Shown: positions 1-8,792 of the stretch, in pieces | How the letters are laid out: each line of letters opens with the position of its first letter | Position numbering within the stretch: position 1 is the first letter of the stretch | Assembly: GCF_000717185.1 (NCBI RefSeq) | Contig: NZ_JNYE01000018.1 | Location: forward strand, 1 to 64,000 | Source: Kitasatospora phosalacinea | GTDB lineage: Bacteria > Actinomycetota > Actinomycetes > Streptomycetales > Streptomycetaceae | Reading direction: 5' to 3' | DNA: 64,000 nt | Notes under the pieces: model-generated | Seen by the model: only the letters and a program-made list of their open reading frames with translations | The model's database searches: none | Told to the model about the DNA's origin: nothing | Position numbers and translations under genes: made by a program

Positions 1-55
1 CCCGCCCTACCCGTTCCCGCCCTACCCGTTCCCGCCCCACCCGTTCCCGCCCTAC
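1..55. repeat. 15-bp tandem repeat at the 3' end of priA
   Basis: The unit ccgttcccgccctac repeats at 11-25, 26-40 (one change) and 41-55, with a partial copy at 1-10. The last copy contains the priA stop codon (complement of cta at 52-54). The copies at 22-24 and 7-9 also read TAG in the priA frame, so they are in-frame backup stops. The array may continue to the left of the window. Confidence 0.85.
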
Positions 56-2136
56 CCGATGTCCGTCGGATCCACCCGGATCCGTACCGTCTCCGCCCCC
101 CGCAGCGCCAACCGCGCGATCTGCGCCGCCTTCAGCGCGGCCGCCAGCGCCGCCCCCTGCCCCGGCGCGACCCGTACCAGCGCGCGCTCCGCCGCGTCCT
201 CCCGCGCTCCCCCCGCGCCGAAGGGCGCCACCGGCACCGGCCCCAGCACGTCCGCCCCCGCGGGGAGCCGCAGCAGCCCCAGCAGGTCCGCGACCGCCCG
301 CGGCGACCCCGTCACCGAGGCCATCCGCGAGACCGGCGGGAACCGCAGCTCCTCCCGCTCGTCGAGTTCGACGCCCGCGTGCCCGGCGGGATCCCACCGC
401 ACCAGGGCCTGCACCGGCCGCGCCGCCGCCTCCGCGACGACCACCACGGTGCCGCCCTCGCCCGCCGGGCGGACCAGCGCGGCGGCCGTCAGCCAGCGCC
501 GCACCGCCTCCTCGCCCGCCCGCAGGTCGGGCCGGTTGAGCAGGGCCCAGCCGTCCAGCAGCAGCGCCGCCGCGTAGCCGGGGCCCTCGGCGACCGGTTC
601 CGCACCCGGCGTGGCGAGCACCAGCGCGGGCGTGCCCGGCACCGTCGCGAGCACCGCGTCCCGCCCGGACGTCCGCACCGGGACGCTCGGGAACGCCTTC
701 CCCAGCTCCTCGGCCGTCCGCCGCACGCCCACCACCGAAGCCCGCAGCCGGAACGACCCGCACTCCGCGCAGTGCCAGTCCCGCTCCTCGGTGCCGCACC
801 AGGCGCACACCAGCGCGCTGTCCGCCGCGGGCGACTCCAGCGGCCCGCCGCAGGCCCGGCAGCGGGCCGTCTCCCGGCAGTGCCCGCAGGCCAGCCGGGG
901 CGCGTAGCCCCGGCGCGGGACCTGGACCAGCACCGGCCCGCGGGCCAGCGCCTCCCGGGCGGTCTCCCAGGCGACGGACGGCAGCCGGGCCGCCCGGGCC
1001 GCGCCGTCCCGCGCCTGGTCGTGCTCGGTGACGGTGCGCACCCGGGGCGCGACCTGACGGACCGTCTCCCGCGCGGCCGCCAGCGGGCGCGCCCAGCCGG
1101 AGCGCAGCAGCTGCGCGGCCTCGACGGTCATCGAGACGCCGCCGAGCAGCACCGCCGCGCCCTCCTCGGCGGCGCGCAGCAGCGCCACCTCCCGCACGTG
1201 CGGGTAGGGCGCGTTCGGGTCGCCGTGGCTGCTGTCGCCGTCCGACCAGACCGCCACCAGCCCGAGGTCGCGCACCGGCGCGAAGACCGCCGCCCGCGTC
1301 CCGACCGCGGCGTGCACCGAGCCGCGGCTGACCGACAGCCAGCGCCGGTAGCGCTCCTGCGGCCCCGCGTCGGCGGCCAGCACCGCGTGCCGCCCCTCCC
1401 CGAGCAGGCCGCGCAGCGCCGCGTCGACCCGGGCGACCGCGCGCCCGTCCGGCAGCACCACCAGCGCGCCGCGCCCGCCCGCCAGGGTCGCCGCGACGGC
1501 CCGGGCGATCTCGGCGGGCCACTCGGGGCCGGGCAGCGCCGTCCACACCGCGCGCGGCGCGTGCCCGCCCGCCAGCGAGGCCAGGAACTCCGGCCCGTGC
1601 GCGTACCGCTCCCAGCTGCCCGGCGCCGGGGCCGGCGGCGGCGGCAGCGGGCGCGGCGAGGGCTCGCCCTCCGCCCCGGCGTGCCGCGGCGGGACGGCGA
1701 GTTGCAGCACGTCGGCGAGCGTCCCGGCGTAGCGGTCGGCGACGGCCCGGCACAGCCGCAGCAGCTTCGGCGTCAGCACCCGCTCGGGCGACAGGACGCG
1801 GGCCAGCGGCGCCAGCGGGCCCGCGTAGTCGGAGTCGTCGCGCCGCTCGACGACGAACCCGTCGTGCAGCGCCCCGCCCTCGCGCCGCCCGTGCGCGCCG
1901 ACCCGGCCGCCGAACCGCACCCGGACCCGGACGCCGGGCTGGGCGTCCTCGGACATCGCCTCCGGCACCGCGTAGTCGAAGTACTGGTCGAGGCTCAGCA
2001 CGCCCTTGTCGACCAGCACCCGCGCCACCGGCCGCCGTTCGGCGAGCACCACCCCGCGCGCGGCCCGCGGCTTCGCCCGGCGCACCGTCTCCCGGATGAA
2101 CGCCAACTGCTCCCCGGTGCCGTCCGCGCTGCTCAC
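52..2136 (-). CDS. priA: Primosomal protein N' (PriA), actinobacterial form with degenerate helicase motifs
   Basis: Replication-restart factor that recognises stalled forks and recruits the primosome. The 694-residue product has the N-terminal DNA-binding domain (VARVLVDKGVLSLDQYFDY) and a central zinc-binding region with Cys pairs (CGHC, CRAC, CAWC, CAEC). The usual Walker A is not present: the equivalent stretch reads LPGPEWPAEIARAVA, and the DEEH box is replaced by WSDGDSSH. Such loss is known in actinobacterial PriA, which is thought not to act as a helicase. I chose the GTG at 2136 because a G-rich ribosome-binding site precedes it; the frame stays open about 20 codons upstream to the metK terminator. 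It is downstream of metK in the same direction, and its stop lies inside a 15-bp tandem array. Confidence 0.9.
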   Translation of the reverse strand: MSSADGTGEQLAFIRETVRRAKPRAARGVVLAERRPVARVLVDKGVLSLDQYFDYAVPEAMSEDAQPGVRVRVRFGGRVGAHGRREGGALHDGFVVERRDDSDYAGPLAPLARVLSPERVLTPKLLRLCRAVADRYAGTLADVLQLAVPPRHAGAEGEPSPRPLPPPPAPAPGSWERYAHGPEFLASLAGGHAPRAVWTALPGPEWPAEIARAVAATLAGGRGALVVLPDGRAVARVDAALRGLLGEGRHAVLAADAGPQERYRRWLSVSRGSVHAAVGTRAAVFAPVRDLGLVAVWSDGDSSHGDPNAPYPHVREVALLRAAEEGAAVLLGGVSMTVEAAQLLRSGWARPLAAARETVRQVAPRVRTVTEHDQARDGAARAARLPSVAWETAREALARGPVLVQVPRRGYAPRLACGHCRETARCRACGGPLESPAADSALVCAWCGTEERDWHCAECGSFRLRASVVGVRRTAEELGKAFPSVPVRTSGRDAVLATVPGTPALVLATPGAEPVAEGPGYAAALLLDGWALLNRPDLRAGEEAVRRWLTAAALVRPAGEGGTVVVVAEAAARPVQALVRWDPAGHAGVELDEREELRFPPVSRMASVTGSPRAVADLLGLLRLPAGADVLGPVPVAPFGAGGAREDAAERALVRVAPGQGAALAAALKAAQIARLALRGAETVRIRVDPTDIG

Positions 2137-2197
2137 GCCCCCCAACCTAGCGGAACCCACCGACAGCCCCGGCAGCCCCGACAACCCCGGCAGCACG

Positions 2198-2242
2198 ACG
2201 GAGCCGCCCGCCGGGGAGGGAATCCCCGACGGACGGCTCCGT
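2198..2242 (-). terminator. Intrinsic terminator after metK
   Basis: A long GC-rich inverted repeat (arms beginning acggagccg and ending cggctccgt, three mismatches over about 20 bp, 5-nt loop gggaa) lies 14 bp past the metK stop and before the priA start. A T-run is absent, as usual in streptomycetes. Confidence 0.75.
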
Positions 2243-2256
2243 TCGGCTCAGAACGC

Positions 2257-3468
2257 TCAGCCCGCGACGGCGGCCTTCAGCGCGTCGACGCGGTCGGTGC
2301 GCTCCCAGGTGAAGTCCGGCAGCTCACGGCCGAAGTGGCCGTACGCGGCGGTCTGGGCGTAGATCGGCCGCAGCAGGTCCAGGTCGCGGATGATCGCGGC
2401 CGGGCGCAGGTCGAAGACCCGGGTCACGGCCTCCTGGATCTTCAGCACGGGGACGGTCTCGGTGCCGAAGGTCTCCACGAACAGGCCGACCGGCTCGGCC
2501 TTGCCGATCGCGTACGCGACCTGGACCTCGGCGCGGCGGGCCAGGCCCGCGGCGACGATGTTCTTGGCGACCCAGCGCATCGCGTACGCGGCGGAGCGGT
2601 CGACCTTGGACGGGTCCTTGCCGGAGAACGCGCCGCCACCGTGGCGGGCCATGCCGCCGTAGGTGTCGATGATGATCTTGCGGCCGGTGAGGCCGGCGTC
2701 GCCCATCGGGCCGCCGATCTCGAAGCGCCCGGTCGGGTTGACCAGCAGGCGGTAGCCCTCGGTGACCAGCTTGATGCCCTGCTCGGCCAGCGCCTTGAGC
2801 TCCGGCTCGACCACGAACTCCCGGATGTCCGGGGTCAGCAGCGACTCCAGGTCGATGTCGCTGGCGTGCTGCGAGGAGACCACCACGGTGTCCAGGCGCA
2901 CGGCGCGGTCGCCGTCGTACTCGATGGTGACCTGGGTCTTGCCGTCGGGGCGCAGGTAGGGGATGGTGCCGTTCTTGCGGACCTCGGTGAGGCGGTGCGA
3001 GAGCCGGTGCGCCAGCGTGATCGGCAGCGGCATCAGCTCGGGGGTGTCGTCGCTGGCGTAGCCGAACATCAGGCCCTGGTCGCCGGCGCCCTGGCGGTCC
3101 AGCTCGTCCTCGACGTCGCCCTCGACCCGGTGCTCGTGCGCGGTGTCCACGCCCTGCGCGATGTCCGGGGACTGCGCGCCGATCGACACCGACACGCCGC
3201 AGGAGGCGCCGTCGAAGCCCTTCTTGGACGAGTCGTAGCCGATCTCCAGGATCTTGTCCCGGACGAGCTGCGCGATCGGCGCGTACGCCTTGGTGGTGAC
3301 CTCGCCGGCGATGTGCACCAGGCCGGTGGTGATCAGGGTCTCCACGGCGACGCGGGAGGTCGGGTCCTCCTTGAGGAGGGCGTCCAGGATGGTGTCGCTG
3401 ATCTGGTCAGCGATCTTGTCGGGGTGGCCTTCGGTGACGGACTCCGACGTGAACAGGCGGCGAGACAC
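2257..3468 (-). CDS. metK: S-adenosylmethionine synthetase (MetK)
   Basis: Makes S-adenosylmethionine from methionine and ATP in the cytoplasm. The 403-residue length is typical. Visible motifs are GHPDK near residue 15, the methionine-binding loop [12 protein letters not shown] near residue 127, and the glycine-rich phosphate loop [16 protein letters not shown] in the C-terminal third. The start [18 protein letters not shown] matches the family N-terminus. A 247-bp leader separates it from coaBC, and a strong hairpin follows the gene, so it is probably a single-gene transcript. SAM supply also matters for antibiotic production in streptomycetes (known from the genus, not visible here). Confidence 0.98.
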   Translation of the reverse strand: MSRRLFTSESVTEGHPDKIADQISDTILDALLKEDPTSRVAVETLITTGLVHIAGEVTTKAYAPIAQLVRDKILEIGYDSSKKGFDGASCGVSVSIGAQSPDIAQGVDTAHEHRVEGDVEDELDRQGAGDQGLMFGYASDDTPELMPLPITLAHRLSHRLTEVRKNGTIPYLRPDGKTQVTIEYDGDRAVRLDTVVVSSQHASDIDLESLLTPDIREFVVEPELKALAEQGIKLVTEGYRLLVNPTGRFEIGGPMGDAGLTGRKIIIDTYGGMARHGGGAFSGKDPSKVDRSAAYAMRWVAKNIVAAGLARRAEVQVAYAIGKAEPVGLFVETFGTETVPVLKIQEAVTRVFDLRPAAIIRDLDLLRPIYAQTAAYGHFGRELPDFTWERTDRVDALKAAVAG

Positions 3469-3655
3469 AGCGCTCCCTGGGGTTGCAGCGGCTGCTGACT
3501 GAATGCGCGCGGAAGTCCCGCGGCATCCGGAAAGACTTGATTCCTGGTGTGGAGTGTAACGGTCGGCTACCGATCGCGGACACTCCCTGCGAAGGTCTGT
3601 CGTGTCCGCGGCCCGAACGGAAGCGGAAGGATCTGCGCCGGTCAGGACGGGTCGC

Positions 3656-3672
3656 GGCCGAACCTTCCGGCC
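3656..3672 (-). terminator. Small hairpin downstream of coaBC
   Basis: Seven-bp stem (ggccgaa/ttccggcc, one wobble) with a 3-nt loop, 44 bp past the coaBC stop. It is short, so only a possible terminator. Confidence 0.3.
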
Positions 3673-3715
3673 GGAGGGGATCCAACTGCCGGGGCGACCA
3701 GGGGCGTTGCCGCGG

Positions 3716-4942
3716 CTAGCGGCCGCCCTCCGGGTCGGCGGCGGGCAGCCGGACGACGACCTGGTCCCAGACCGCGTCGGCCAGGACCTCCTTCGGGCTG
3801 TCCGCGATGTGGACCTCGGAGCCGTCGGCGCCCAGCAGCACCGCGCTGTTGGTCTCCTGGCCGAAGGCCTTGCCGTCGCCGACCTCGTTGACCACCAGCA
3901 GGTCGCAGCCCTTGCGGGCCAGCTTGGCCCGGCCGTGCGCCAGCACGTCGTCGGTCTCGGCGGCGAAGCCGACCACCAGCTGCCCGTCGTGGGCCCGCTC
4001 GGCCGACACCTCGGCCAGCACGTCGGGGTTGCGGACCAGCGCGACCGGCGCGGGCTCGACCCCGTCCACCTTCTTGATCTTGCCGGTGGCGTACTCGGCG
4101 GGCCGGAAGTCGGCGACGGCCGCGGCCATCACCACCACGTCGGCGTCCTCGGCGGCCTTCAGCACCGCCTCGCGCAGCTGCATCGCGGTGCCGACCCGGA
4201 CCACGTCCGCCCCGGCCGGGTCGGGCAGCGCGGTGTTCGCCGCGACCAGGGTGACCCGGGCGCCGCGGGCCACCGCGGTGGCGGCCAGCGCGTAGCCCTG
4301 CTTGCCGGAGGAGCGGTTGCCGAGGAAGCGCACCGGGTCGAGCGGCTCGCGGGTGCCGCCCGCCGAGACCACCACGTGACGGCCCGCCAGGTCCTGCTCC
4401 AGGGCGCCGCGCACCAGCACCCGGCGGCAGACCGCGAAGATCTCGCCCGGGTCGGGCAGCCGCCCCTTGCCGGTGTCGACGCCGGTGAGCCGGCCCACCG
4501 CGGGCTCGATCACGATCGCGCCGCGCCGCCGCAGCATGGCGACGTTCTCCTGGGTCGCGGGGTGCTCCCACATCTCGGTGTGCATCGCGGGCGCGAACAC
4601 CACCGGGCAGCGCGCCGTCAGCAGGGTGTTGGTCAGCAGGTCGTCGGCCAGGCCGTGGGCGGCCTTCGCCAGCAGGTCCGCGGTCGCCGGGGCGACCACC
4701 ACCAGGTCCGCCTGCTGCCCGATCCGCACGTGCGGGACCTCGTGCACCCGCTCCCAGGTCTCGGTCGCCGCGGGCCGCCCGGACAGCGCCGCCCAGGTCG
4801 CCTCCCCGACGAAGTGCAGCGCCGCCGCGGTCGGCACCACCGTCACCTCGTGCCCGGACTCGCTGAACCTCCGCAGCAGCTCACAGGCCTTGTAGGCGGC
4901 GATCCCGCCGCTCACCCCGAGGACCACACGGGACGCGTTCAT
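3716..4942 (-). CDS. coaBC: Bifunctional phosphopantothenoylcysteine decarboxylase / phosphopantothenate-cysteine ligase (CoaBC/Dfp)
   Basis: Carries out two successive steps of coenzyme A synthesis. Residues 1 to about 180 form the FMN-dependent CoaC decarboxylase: [13 protein letters not shown] at the N-terminus, the catalytic His in [13 protein letters not shown], and the substrate clamp [17 protein letters not shown]. The rest is the CoaB ligase with [25 protein letters not shown] and the KIKK loop (TGKIKKVDG). The 408-residue length is normal for the fused form. It lies 158 bp downstream of rpoZ with a terminator between, on the same strand. Confidence 0.96.
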   Translation of the reverse strand: MNASRVVLGVSGGIAAYKACELLRRFSESGHEVTVVPTAAALHFVGEATWAALSGRPAATETWERVHEVPHVRIGQQADLVVVAPATADLLAKAAHGLADDLLTNTLLTARCPVVFAPAMHTEMWEHPATQENVAMLRRRGAIVIEPAVGRLTGVDTGKGRLPDPGEIFAVCRRVLVRGALEQDLAGRHVVVSAGGTREPLDPVRFLGNRSSGKQGYALAATAVARGARVTLVAANTALPDPAGADVVRVGTAMQLREAVLKAAEDADVVVMAAAVADFRPAEYATGKIKKVDGVEPAPVALVRNPDVLAEVSAERAHDGQLVVGFAAETDDVLAHGRAKLARKGCDLLVVNEVGDGKAFGQETNSAVLLGADGSEVHIADSPKEVLADAVWDQVVVRLPAADPEGGR

Positions 4943-5040
4943 GACGGTCGGCTCTCCTTGCTACGACTCGCTGCGACGGGCTCGGGCCCACCTTACGACC
5001 CCCCGGCGCGCGCCTGCGACGTGTCGGGGCGCACACGGCG

Positions 5041-5083
5041 AGGGCCCGCCCCGCTGCCGGACGACGGCAGCGGAACGGGCCCT
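5041..5083 (-). terminator. Intrinsic terminator after rpoZ
   Basis: Nineteen-bp arms (agggcccgcc... and ...acgggccct, two mismatches) with a 5-nt loop, 17 bp past the rpoZ stop. Confidence 0.75.
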
Positions 5084-5100
5084 GCGGTGGCTCCAGGGGC

Positions 5101-5367
5101 TCAGGCGCCCTCGACCGCCTCGGCGGTGAGCAGGCCGGCGTTGATCTCGCGCAGCGCGATCGACAGCGGCTTCTCGTGCACGTGGGTGTCGACCAGCGGG
5201 CCGACGTACTCCAGCAGGCCCTCGCCCAGCTGCGAGTAGTACGCGTTGATCTGGCGGGCGCGCTTGGCCGCGTAGATCACCAGGCTGTACTTGGAGTCGG
5301 TGGCCTCGAGCAGCTCGTCGATCGGCGGGTTGATGATGCCCTCGGGCGCGGTCATCGAAGAGGACAC
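5101..5367 (-). CDS. rpoZ: RNA polymerase omega subunit
   Basis: Small subunit that helps assemble and stabilise the beta' subunit of RNA polymerase. The 88-residue product carries the family core [19 protein letters not shown] and [14 protein letters not shown], followed by the actinobacterial tail [15 protein letters not shown]. The start is a GTG giving [10 protein letters not shown], which matches the streptomycete N-terminus. It lies 66 bp downstream of gmk on the same strand, the common gmk-rpoZ order, and is followed by a terminator. Confidence 0.97.
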   Translation of the reverse strand: MSSSMTAPEGIINPPIDELLEATDSKYSLVIYAAKRARQINAYYSQLGEGLLEYVGPLVDTHVHEKPLSIALREINAGLLTAEAVEGA

Positions 5368-5433
5368 GCTGAACCTTCCGAAGTGGTTTTGTCAGGACCT
5401 GTGTCCCGGACCGGCTGGATGCAGCCGATCCGG

Positions 5434-5991
5434 TCAGGCTACACCGAGCAAGGCTAGCAGTTCGGCCGCCACCTGCTCGACGGAGGTGTTGACGAGCGTC
5501 GTGTCGAACTCCGCCTCGGCCGCCAGCTCGACCTTCGCGACGGCCAGCCGCTCGTCGATCACGTCCTGCGGCTCGGTGCCGCGGCCGGTGAGCCGGCGCA
5601 CCAGCTCCTCCCAGCTCGGCGGGGCCAGGAACACCAGCTGGGCCTCGGGCATCGACTCCTTGACCTGCCGGGCGCCCTGGAGGTCGATCTCCAGCAGCAC
5701 CGGCTCGCCCTTGTCGAGCTTGTCGAGCACCGCCTGCCGCGGCGTCCCGTACCGGTTCCCGGCGAACACCGCCCACTCCAGCAGCTCGCCGTTGGCCACC
5801 AGCTTGTCGAACTGCTCGTGGTCGACGAAGTGGTACTGCACGCCGTCGCGCTCCCCCGGGCGCGGGTGCCGGGTCGTCGCCGACACCGACAGCCAGACCT
5901 CGGGGAACTGCTTCCTCATATGAGCGACGACCGTGCTCTTGCCGACCCCTGAGGGGCCGGAGAGCACGGTCAGCCGCGGACGCTCACTCAT
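5434..5991 (-). CDS. gmk: Guanylate kinase
   Basis: Phosphorylates GMP to GDP with ATP, feeding GTP and (p)ppGpp pools. The 185-residue product starts [20 protein letters not shown] with the P-loop GPSGVGKS at about 12-19. The GMP-binding region follows: [13 protein letters not shown], then DGVQYHFVD. The lid and [11 protein letters not shown] lie in the middle. It sits between mihF and rpoZ on the same strand, the order seen in streptomycetes. Confidence 0.97.
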   Translation of the reverse strand: MSERPRLTVLSGPSGVGKSTVVAHMRKQFPEVWLSVSATTRHPRPGERDGVQYHFVDHEQFDKLVANGELLEWAVFAGNRYGTPRQAVLDKLDKGEPVLLEIDLQGARQVKESMPEAQLVFLAPPSWEELVRRLTGRGTEPQDVIDERLAVAKVELAAEAEFDTTLVNTSVEQVAAELLALLGVA

Positions 5992-6039
5992 GTACCGATT
6001 ATCCCGGATCGCGGACGTTCCGCTGACACCGGCCTCCGT

Positions 6040-6366
6040 TCAGGAGGCGGCGCCGCCGAACTCGCGCTCCAGGGAGGCGATCTGGTTCGTACCGAGGCCG
6101 CGCACGCGACGGCTCTCGGAGATGCCCAGGCGCTCCATGATCTGCTTGGCGCGCACCTTGCCGACGCCCGGCAGGGACTCCAGCAGGGCGGAGACCTTCA
6201 TCTTGCCGATGACCTCGTCGTCGGACTTGCCGGCCTTGATGACGTCGTGCAGCGAGGCGCCCGAGTGCTTCAGCCGGTTCTTGACGTCAGCGCGCTTCCG
6301 GCGAGCCTCGGCGGCCTTGGCGAGCGCGGCGGTGCGCTGTTCGGGAGTAAGGGGCGGAAGAGCCAC
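6040..6366 (-). CDS. mihF: Actinobacterial integration host factor (sIHF/mIHF)
   Basis: Small nucleoid-associated DNA-binding protein of actinobacteria, unrelated in fold to the E. coli IHF heterodimer. In Streptomyces it affects chromosome compaction, sporulation and antibiotic output. I use the GTG at 6366 (MALPPLTPEQR), because a GAGGTGA ribosome-binding site sits 8 nt before it and the start matches known sIHF. A GTG three codons upstream has no room for a ribosome-binding site. The 108-residue product has an N-terminal helix rich in Ala, Lys and Arg, then the helix-two-turn-helix region with LESLPGVGKVRAKQIMERLG and ISESRRVRGLG. A promoter and bidirectional terminator lie upstream. Confidence 0.96.
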   Translation of the reverse strand: MALPPLTPEQRTAALAKAAEARRKRADVKNRLKHSGASLHDVIKAGKSDDEVIGKMKVSALLESLPGVGKVRAKQIMERLGISESRRVRGLGTNQIASLEREFGGAAS

Positions 6367-6484
6367 GCCGTTCACCTCAGGTGTGGATGGAAGGGATGAG
6401 CCATGACTTGGTGGTGCCCGGACGCCACAGGCTCTGACCTGCGGAGGTGGCCGTGACCACCGCCAACTGGCGTCCTACCGCCGG

Positions 6485-6513
6485 ACACTACCCAACTTGG
6501 GCCGCCGCGTCAG
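6485..6513 (-). promoter_or_regulatory. Predicted sigma-HrdB-type promoter of mihF
   Basis: On the minus strand, CTGACG (6508-6513) and TAGTGT (6485-6490) are separated by 17 bp. This resembles the vegetative consensus TTGACN-N17/18-TAGPuPT, with a roughly 110-nt leader to the GTG. Confidence 0.5.
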
Positions 6514-6525
6514 GAAAAGAACACG

Positions 6526-6562
6526 AAAAGTCCAGGTCAGCAGGGGCCGACCTGGGAGTTTT
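6526..6562. terminator. Bidirectional terminator after pyrF
   Basis: Hairpin with arms ccaggtcagc and gccgacctgg (one mismatch), flanked by aaaag on the left and agtttt on the right, so it has a T-tract on either strand. It lies 34 bp past the pyrF stop and upstream of the mihF promoter. Confidence 0.75.
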
Positions 6563-6595
6563 CCGGTCAAATCAACCGAGTTGACGGCCCAATAC

Positions 6596-7435
6596 TCATC
6601 GGTTTGTGACGGCCCTCACATCATCGACGAACGTCTGCGCGGCCCGCCGGAGCGCCTCCACCGACGGCCCGTGCCTGAGCACGTCGCGGCTCACCGAGGG
6701 CACCACGTTGCGCACCTGGTCGCCGAAGACCCGCGGCAGGTCGGCCGCGGTGGCGCCCTGCGCGCCCACCCCGGGCGCCAGCAGCGGGCCGTTGATCGCC
6801 AGATCCGCGCCCGCGTCGGCGAGCGTCGCACCGACCACCGCGCCGAACGAGCCCAGCGGCTCGGCGCCCGCGTTCTCCGCCGCCAGCCGCGCCAGCACCG
6901 CCTGCGCCACGCTCCGCCCGTCCGCCCCGACCGCCCGCTGCACCTCGTGCCCCTCCGGGTTCGAGGTCAGCGCCAGCGCGAACAGCCCGCAGCCGTTGGC
7001 GCGCGCCAGGTCGACGGCCGGCTGCAGCGAACCGAAGCCCAGGTACGGGCTGACGGTCAGCGCGTCGGAGAACAGCGGGCTGTCCGGCGACAGGAACGCC
7101 TCCGCGTACGCCGCCATGGTCGAACCGATGTCGCCGCGCTTGGCGTCCATCACCACCAGCGCCCCGGCCGCCCGGGCCTCGGCCACCGAGCGCTCCAGGA
7201 CGGCGACGCCGCGGCTGCCGAAGCGCTCGAAGAACGCGGCCTGCGGCTTGAGCACCGCGACCCGGTCCGCCAGCGCCTCGACCACGGTGCGCGAGAAGGT
7301 CTCCAGGCCCGCCAGGTCGTCGTCCAACCCCCAGGCGGTGAGCAGCGAGGCGTGCGGGTCGATGCCGACGCAGAGCTGGCCCCGGGTGTCGAGGGCGGTC
7401 CGCAGGCGGGTGCCGAAGGGCGTGCTGTCAGTCAT
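6596..7435 (-). CDS. pyrF: Orotidine 5'-phosphate decarboxylase, type 2
   Basis: Last step of UMP synthesis: decarboxylates OMP. The 279-residue length and the catalytic segment MDAKRGDIGSTMAAYAEAFL (the Asp-x-Lys-x-x-Asp array, near residue 100) mark the longer type 2 subfamily of actinobacteria. CVGIDPH near residue 22 is the first phosphate/substrate strand. Its ATG starts immediately after the TAG of the upstream pyrD paralogue with no gap, so the two are probably co-translated. It ends the group pyrK - pyrD paralogue - pyrF, apart from the main pyr operon but in the same direction. Confidence 0.96.
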   Translation of the reverse strand: MTDSTPFGTRLRTALDTRGQLCVGIDPHASLLTAWGLDDDLAGLETFSRTVVEALADRVAVLKPQAAFFERFGSRGVAVLERSVAEARAAGALVVMDAKRGDIGSTMAAYAEAFLSPDSPLFSDALTVSPYLGFGSLQPAVDLARANGCGLFALALTSNPEGHEVQRAVGADGRSVAQAVLARLAAENAGAEPLGSFGAVVGATLADAGADLAINGPLLAPGVGAQGATAADLPRVFGDQVRNVVPSVSRDVLRHGPSVEALRRAAQTFVDDVRAVTNR

Positions 7436-8407
7436 CTACTGTCTTCCGTCTTCCGTCGTGGTGGTGCGGTGGGCCAGCCCCACCGCGTCGGTGTAGGCGG
7501 CGAAGCCCCTGGTGGTGAGCTCCGCGCGCAGTTCGTCGAGGATCCGCAGCGGGGCGGTCGGGTCGCGCAGCAGCTCCGAGCCGACCGCGACGCCGGACGC
7601 CCCGGCCAGGGTGAACTCCAGGGCGTCCCGGCCGGTGCGCACCCCGCCCATCGCGAGGATCGGCACCGCGGGCATCCGCCCGGCCCGCATCGCGGCGTGC
7701 ACCTGGAACACGCAGTGCACCGCGATCGGGCGCAGCGCGGGCCCGGACAAGCCGCCCGCCCCGGCCGCCAGGGCGGGGCGGCGGGCGTCCAGGTCGATGG
7801 CCATCGCGCGGGCGGTGTTGACCATCGACAGGCCGTCGGCCCCGGCCGCCACGCAGGCGGCCGCGACCTCGGTGACCGTCCCGGTGTCGGGGGCGAGCTT
7901 GGCGTAGACCGGCAGGCCGGGCGCGACGGCCTTCACCGCGGCGACCACGTCGTAGCTGACCGCCGGGTTGGCCGCGAACGGCGCCCCCCGGTCGGCGCCC
8001 GGCGCGGACAGGTTCAGCTCCAGGCCGCGGACCCCGTCCCGCCCGGCCAGCCGGGCCGCCAGTTCGGCGAAGTCCTCCAGCCGGTGCCCGCCGATCGACA
8101 CCACGGTGCGCACCCCGCGCTCCGCCAGCCAGGGCAGCTCCCGCCGCAGGAAGCCCTCCACCCCCGGGTTCTGCCCGCCGACCGCGTTCAGCACCCCGGC
8201 CGGCACCGGCACCACCCGCGGCCCCGCCGCCCCCGCCCCGGCCCGCGGCAGCACCGTCCGCGTGGTCAGCGTCCCCAACTGGTCCAACGGCGTGAACCGC
8301 GCCAACTCCCGCCCGAACCCGGCACACCCCGCCGCCGTCGACAACGGGTTCGGCACCGTCCCGCCCCCCAACGGCGCCGTGAGGTCGACCTCCTGACGCC
8401 CCGTCAC
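7436..8407 (-). CDS. Class 1B-like dihydroorotate dehydrogenase paralogue lacking the catalytic Cys
   Basis: FMN TIM-barrel of the dihydroorotate dehydrogenase 1B family, about 323 residues from the GTG at 8407 (MTGRQEVDLTAPLG). Family features present: AAGCAGFGREL, the FMN lysine in VYAKLAPD, VNTARAMAIDLDARRPALA, GGLSGPALRPIA and MGGVRTGRDALEF. The class 1 active-site loop N-x-S-C-P-N reads N-L-S-A-P-G, so the catalytic Cys is Ala and the second substrate-binding Asn is Gly. Family knowledge says that Cys is the general base, so dihydroorotate oxidation is doubtful. The gene lies between pyrK and pyrF, and a complete quinone-type pyrD is 1.4 kb away. It could be a flavoenzyme with a new substrate, a partner for PyrK, or a decaying duplicate. 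The start is uncertain, because the frame stays open upstream through a repeat-rich stretch. Confidence 0.8.
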   Translation of the reverse strand: MTGRQEVDLTAPLGGGTVPNPLSTAAGCAGFGRELARFTPLDQLGTLTTRTVLPRAGAGAAGPRVVPVPAGVLNAVGGQNPGVEGFLRRELPWLAERGVRTVVSIGGHRLEDFAELAARLAGRDGVRGLELNLSAPGADRGAPFAANPAVSYDVVAAVKAVAPGLPVYAKLAPDTGTVTEVAAACVAAGADGLSMVNTARAMAIDLDARRPALAAGAGGLSGPALRPIAVHCVFQVHAAMRAGRMPAVPILAMGGVRTGRDALEFTLAGASGVAVGSELLRDPTAPLRILDELRAELTTRGFAAYTDAVGLAHRTTTTEDGRQ

Positions 8408-8792
8408 TCCCCCACCCCGACTCCCACGCCACCCCGACCACCCTGCACAGCACCCACCGCACCCGCACCGCCCCAGCCCCGCACCGCCACCGCACCCGCA
8501 CCGCCGCGCCCCCGCACCGCCCCAGCGCCGCCGCGACCCCGCACAGCCACCGCGCCCGCGGTCGCACCCGCGACACCGCAGCCCCGCACAGCGGCAGCCA
8601 CCGCACCCGGGCCGTCCCCACGCACCGCACCCGGACCATCGCAGCCCCGCGCAGCGGCAGCGGCAGCCACCGCGCCCGCGCCCGCGCCCGCGCAACGCTC
8701 CCGTCCCCGTCCCCGTCCCGTCCATCCGGCCGCGGCCCGCCGCGCGCAGCGCCCGCGGTCCCGCCCGCCCGTCCCCCCGGCCGTCCGCCCCT
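8408..8792. repeat. Degenerate GC-rich repeat region between pyrK and the pyrD paralogue
   Basis: About 385 bp with no convincing gene. It is made of diverged copies of gccaccgcacccgc/gcaccgcc-like units. For example, cgcagccccgcacagcggcag near 8577 recurs near 8640 as cgcagccccgcgcagcggcag. The open frames crossing it encode only Gly/Arg/Cys-rich or Pro/Ala/Thr-rich low complexity. No promoter or simple terminator is evident, though local pairing would be extensive. Confidence 0.6.

Noticed and set aside
1..55. CRISPR array from the repeated 15-mers
   Set aside because: Repeats are contiguous with no spacers.
3469..3715. SAM riboswitch in the metK leader
   Set aside because: No S-box or other SAM-riboswitch core is recognisable in the 247-bp leader; only a short hairpin from the coaBC end.
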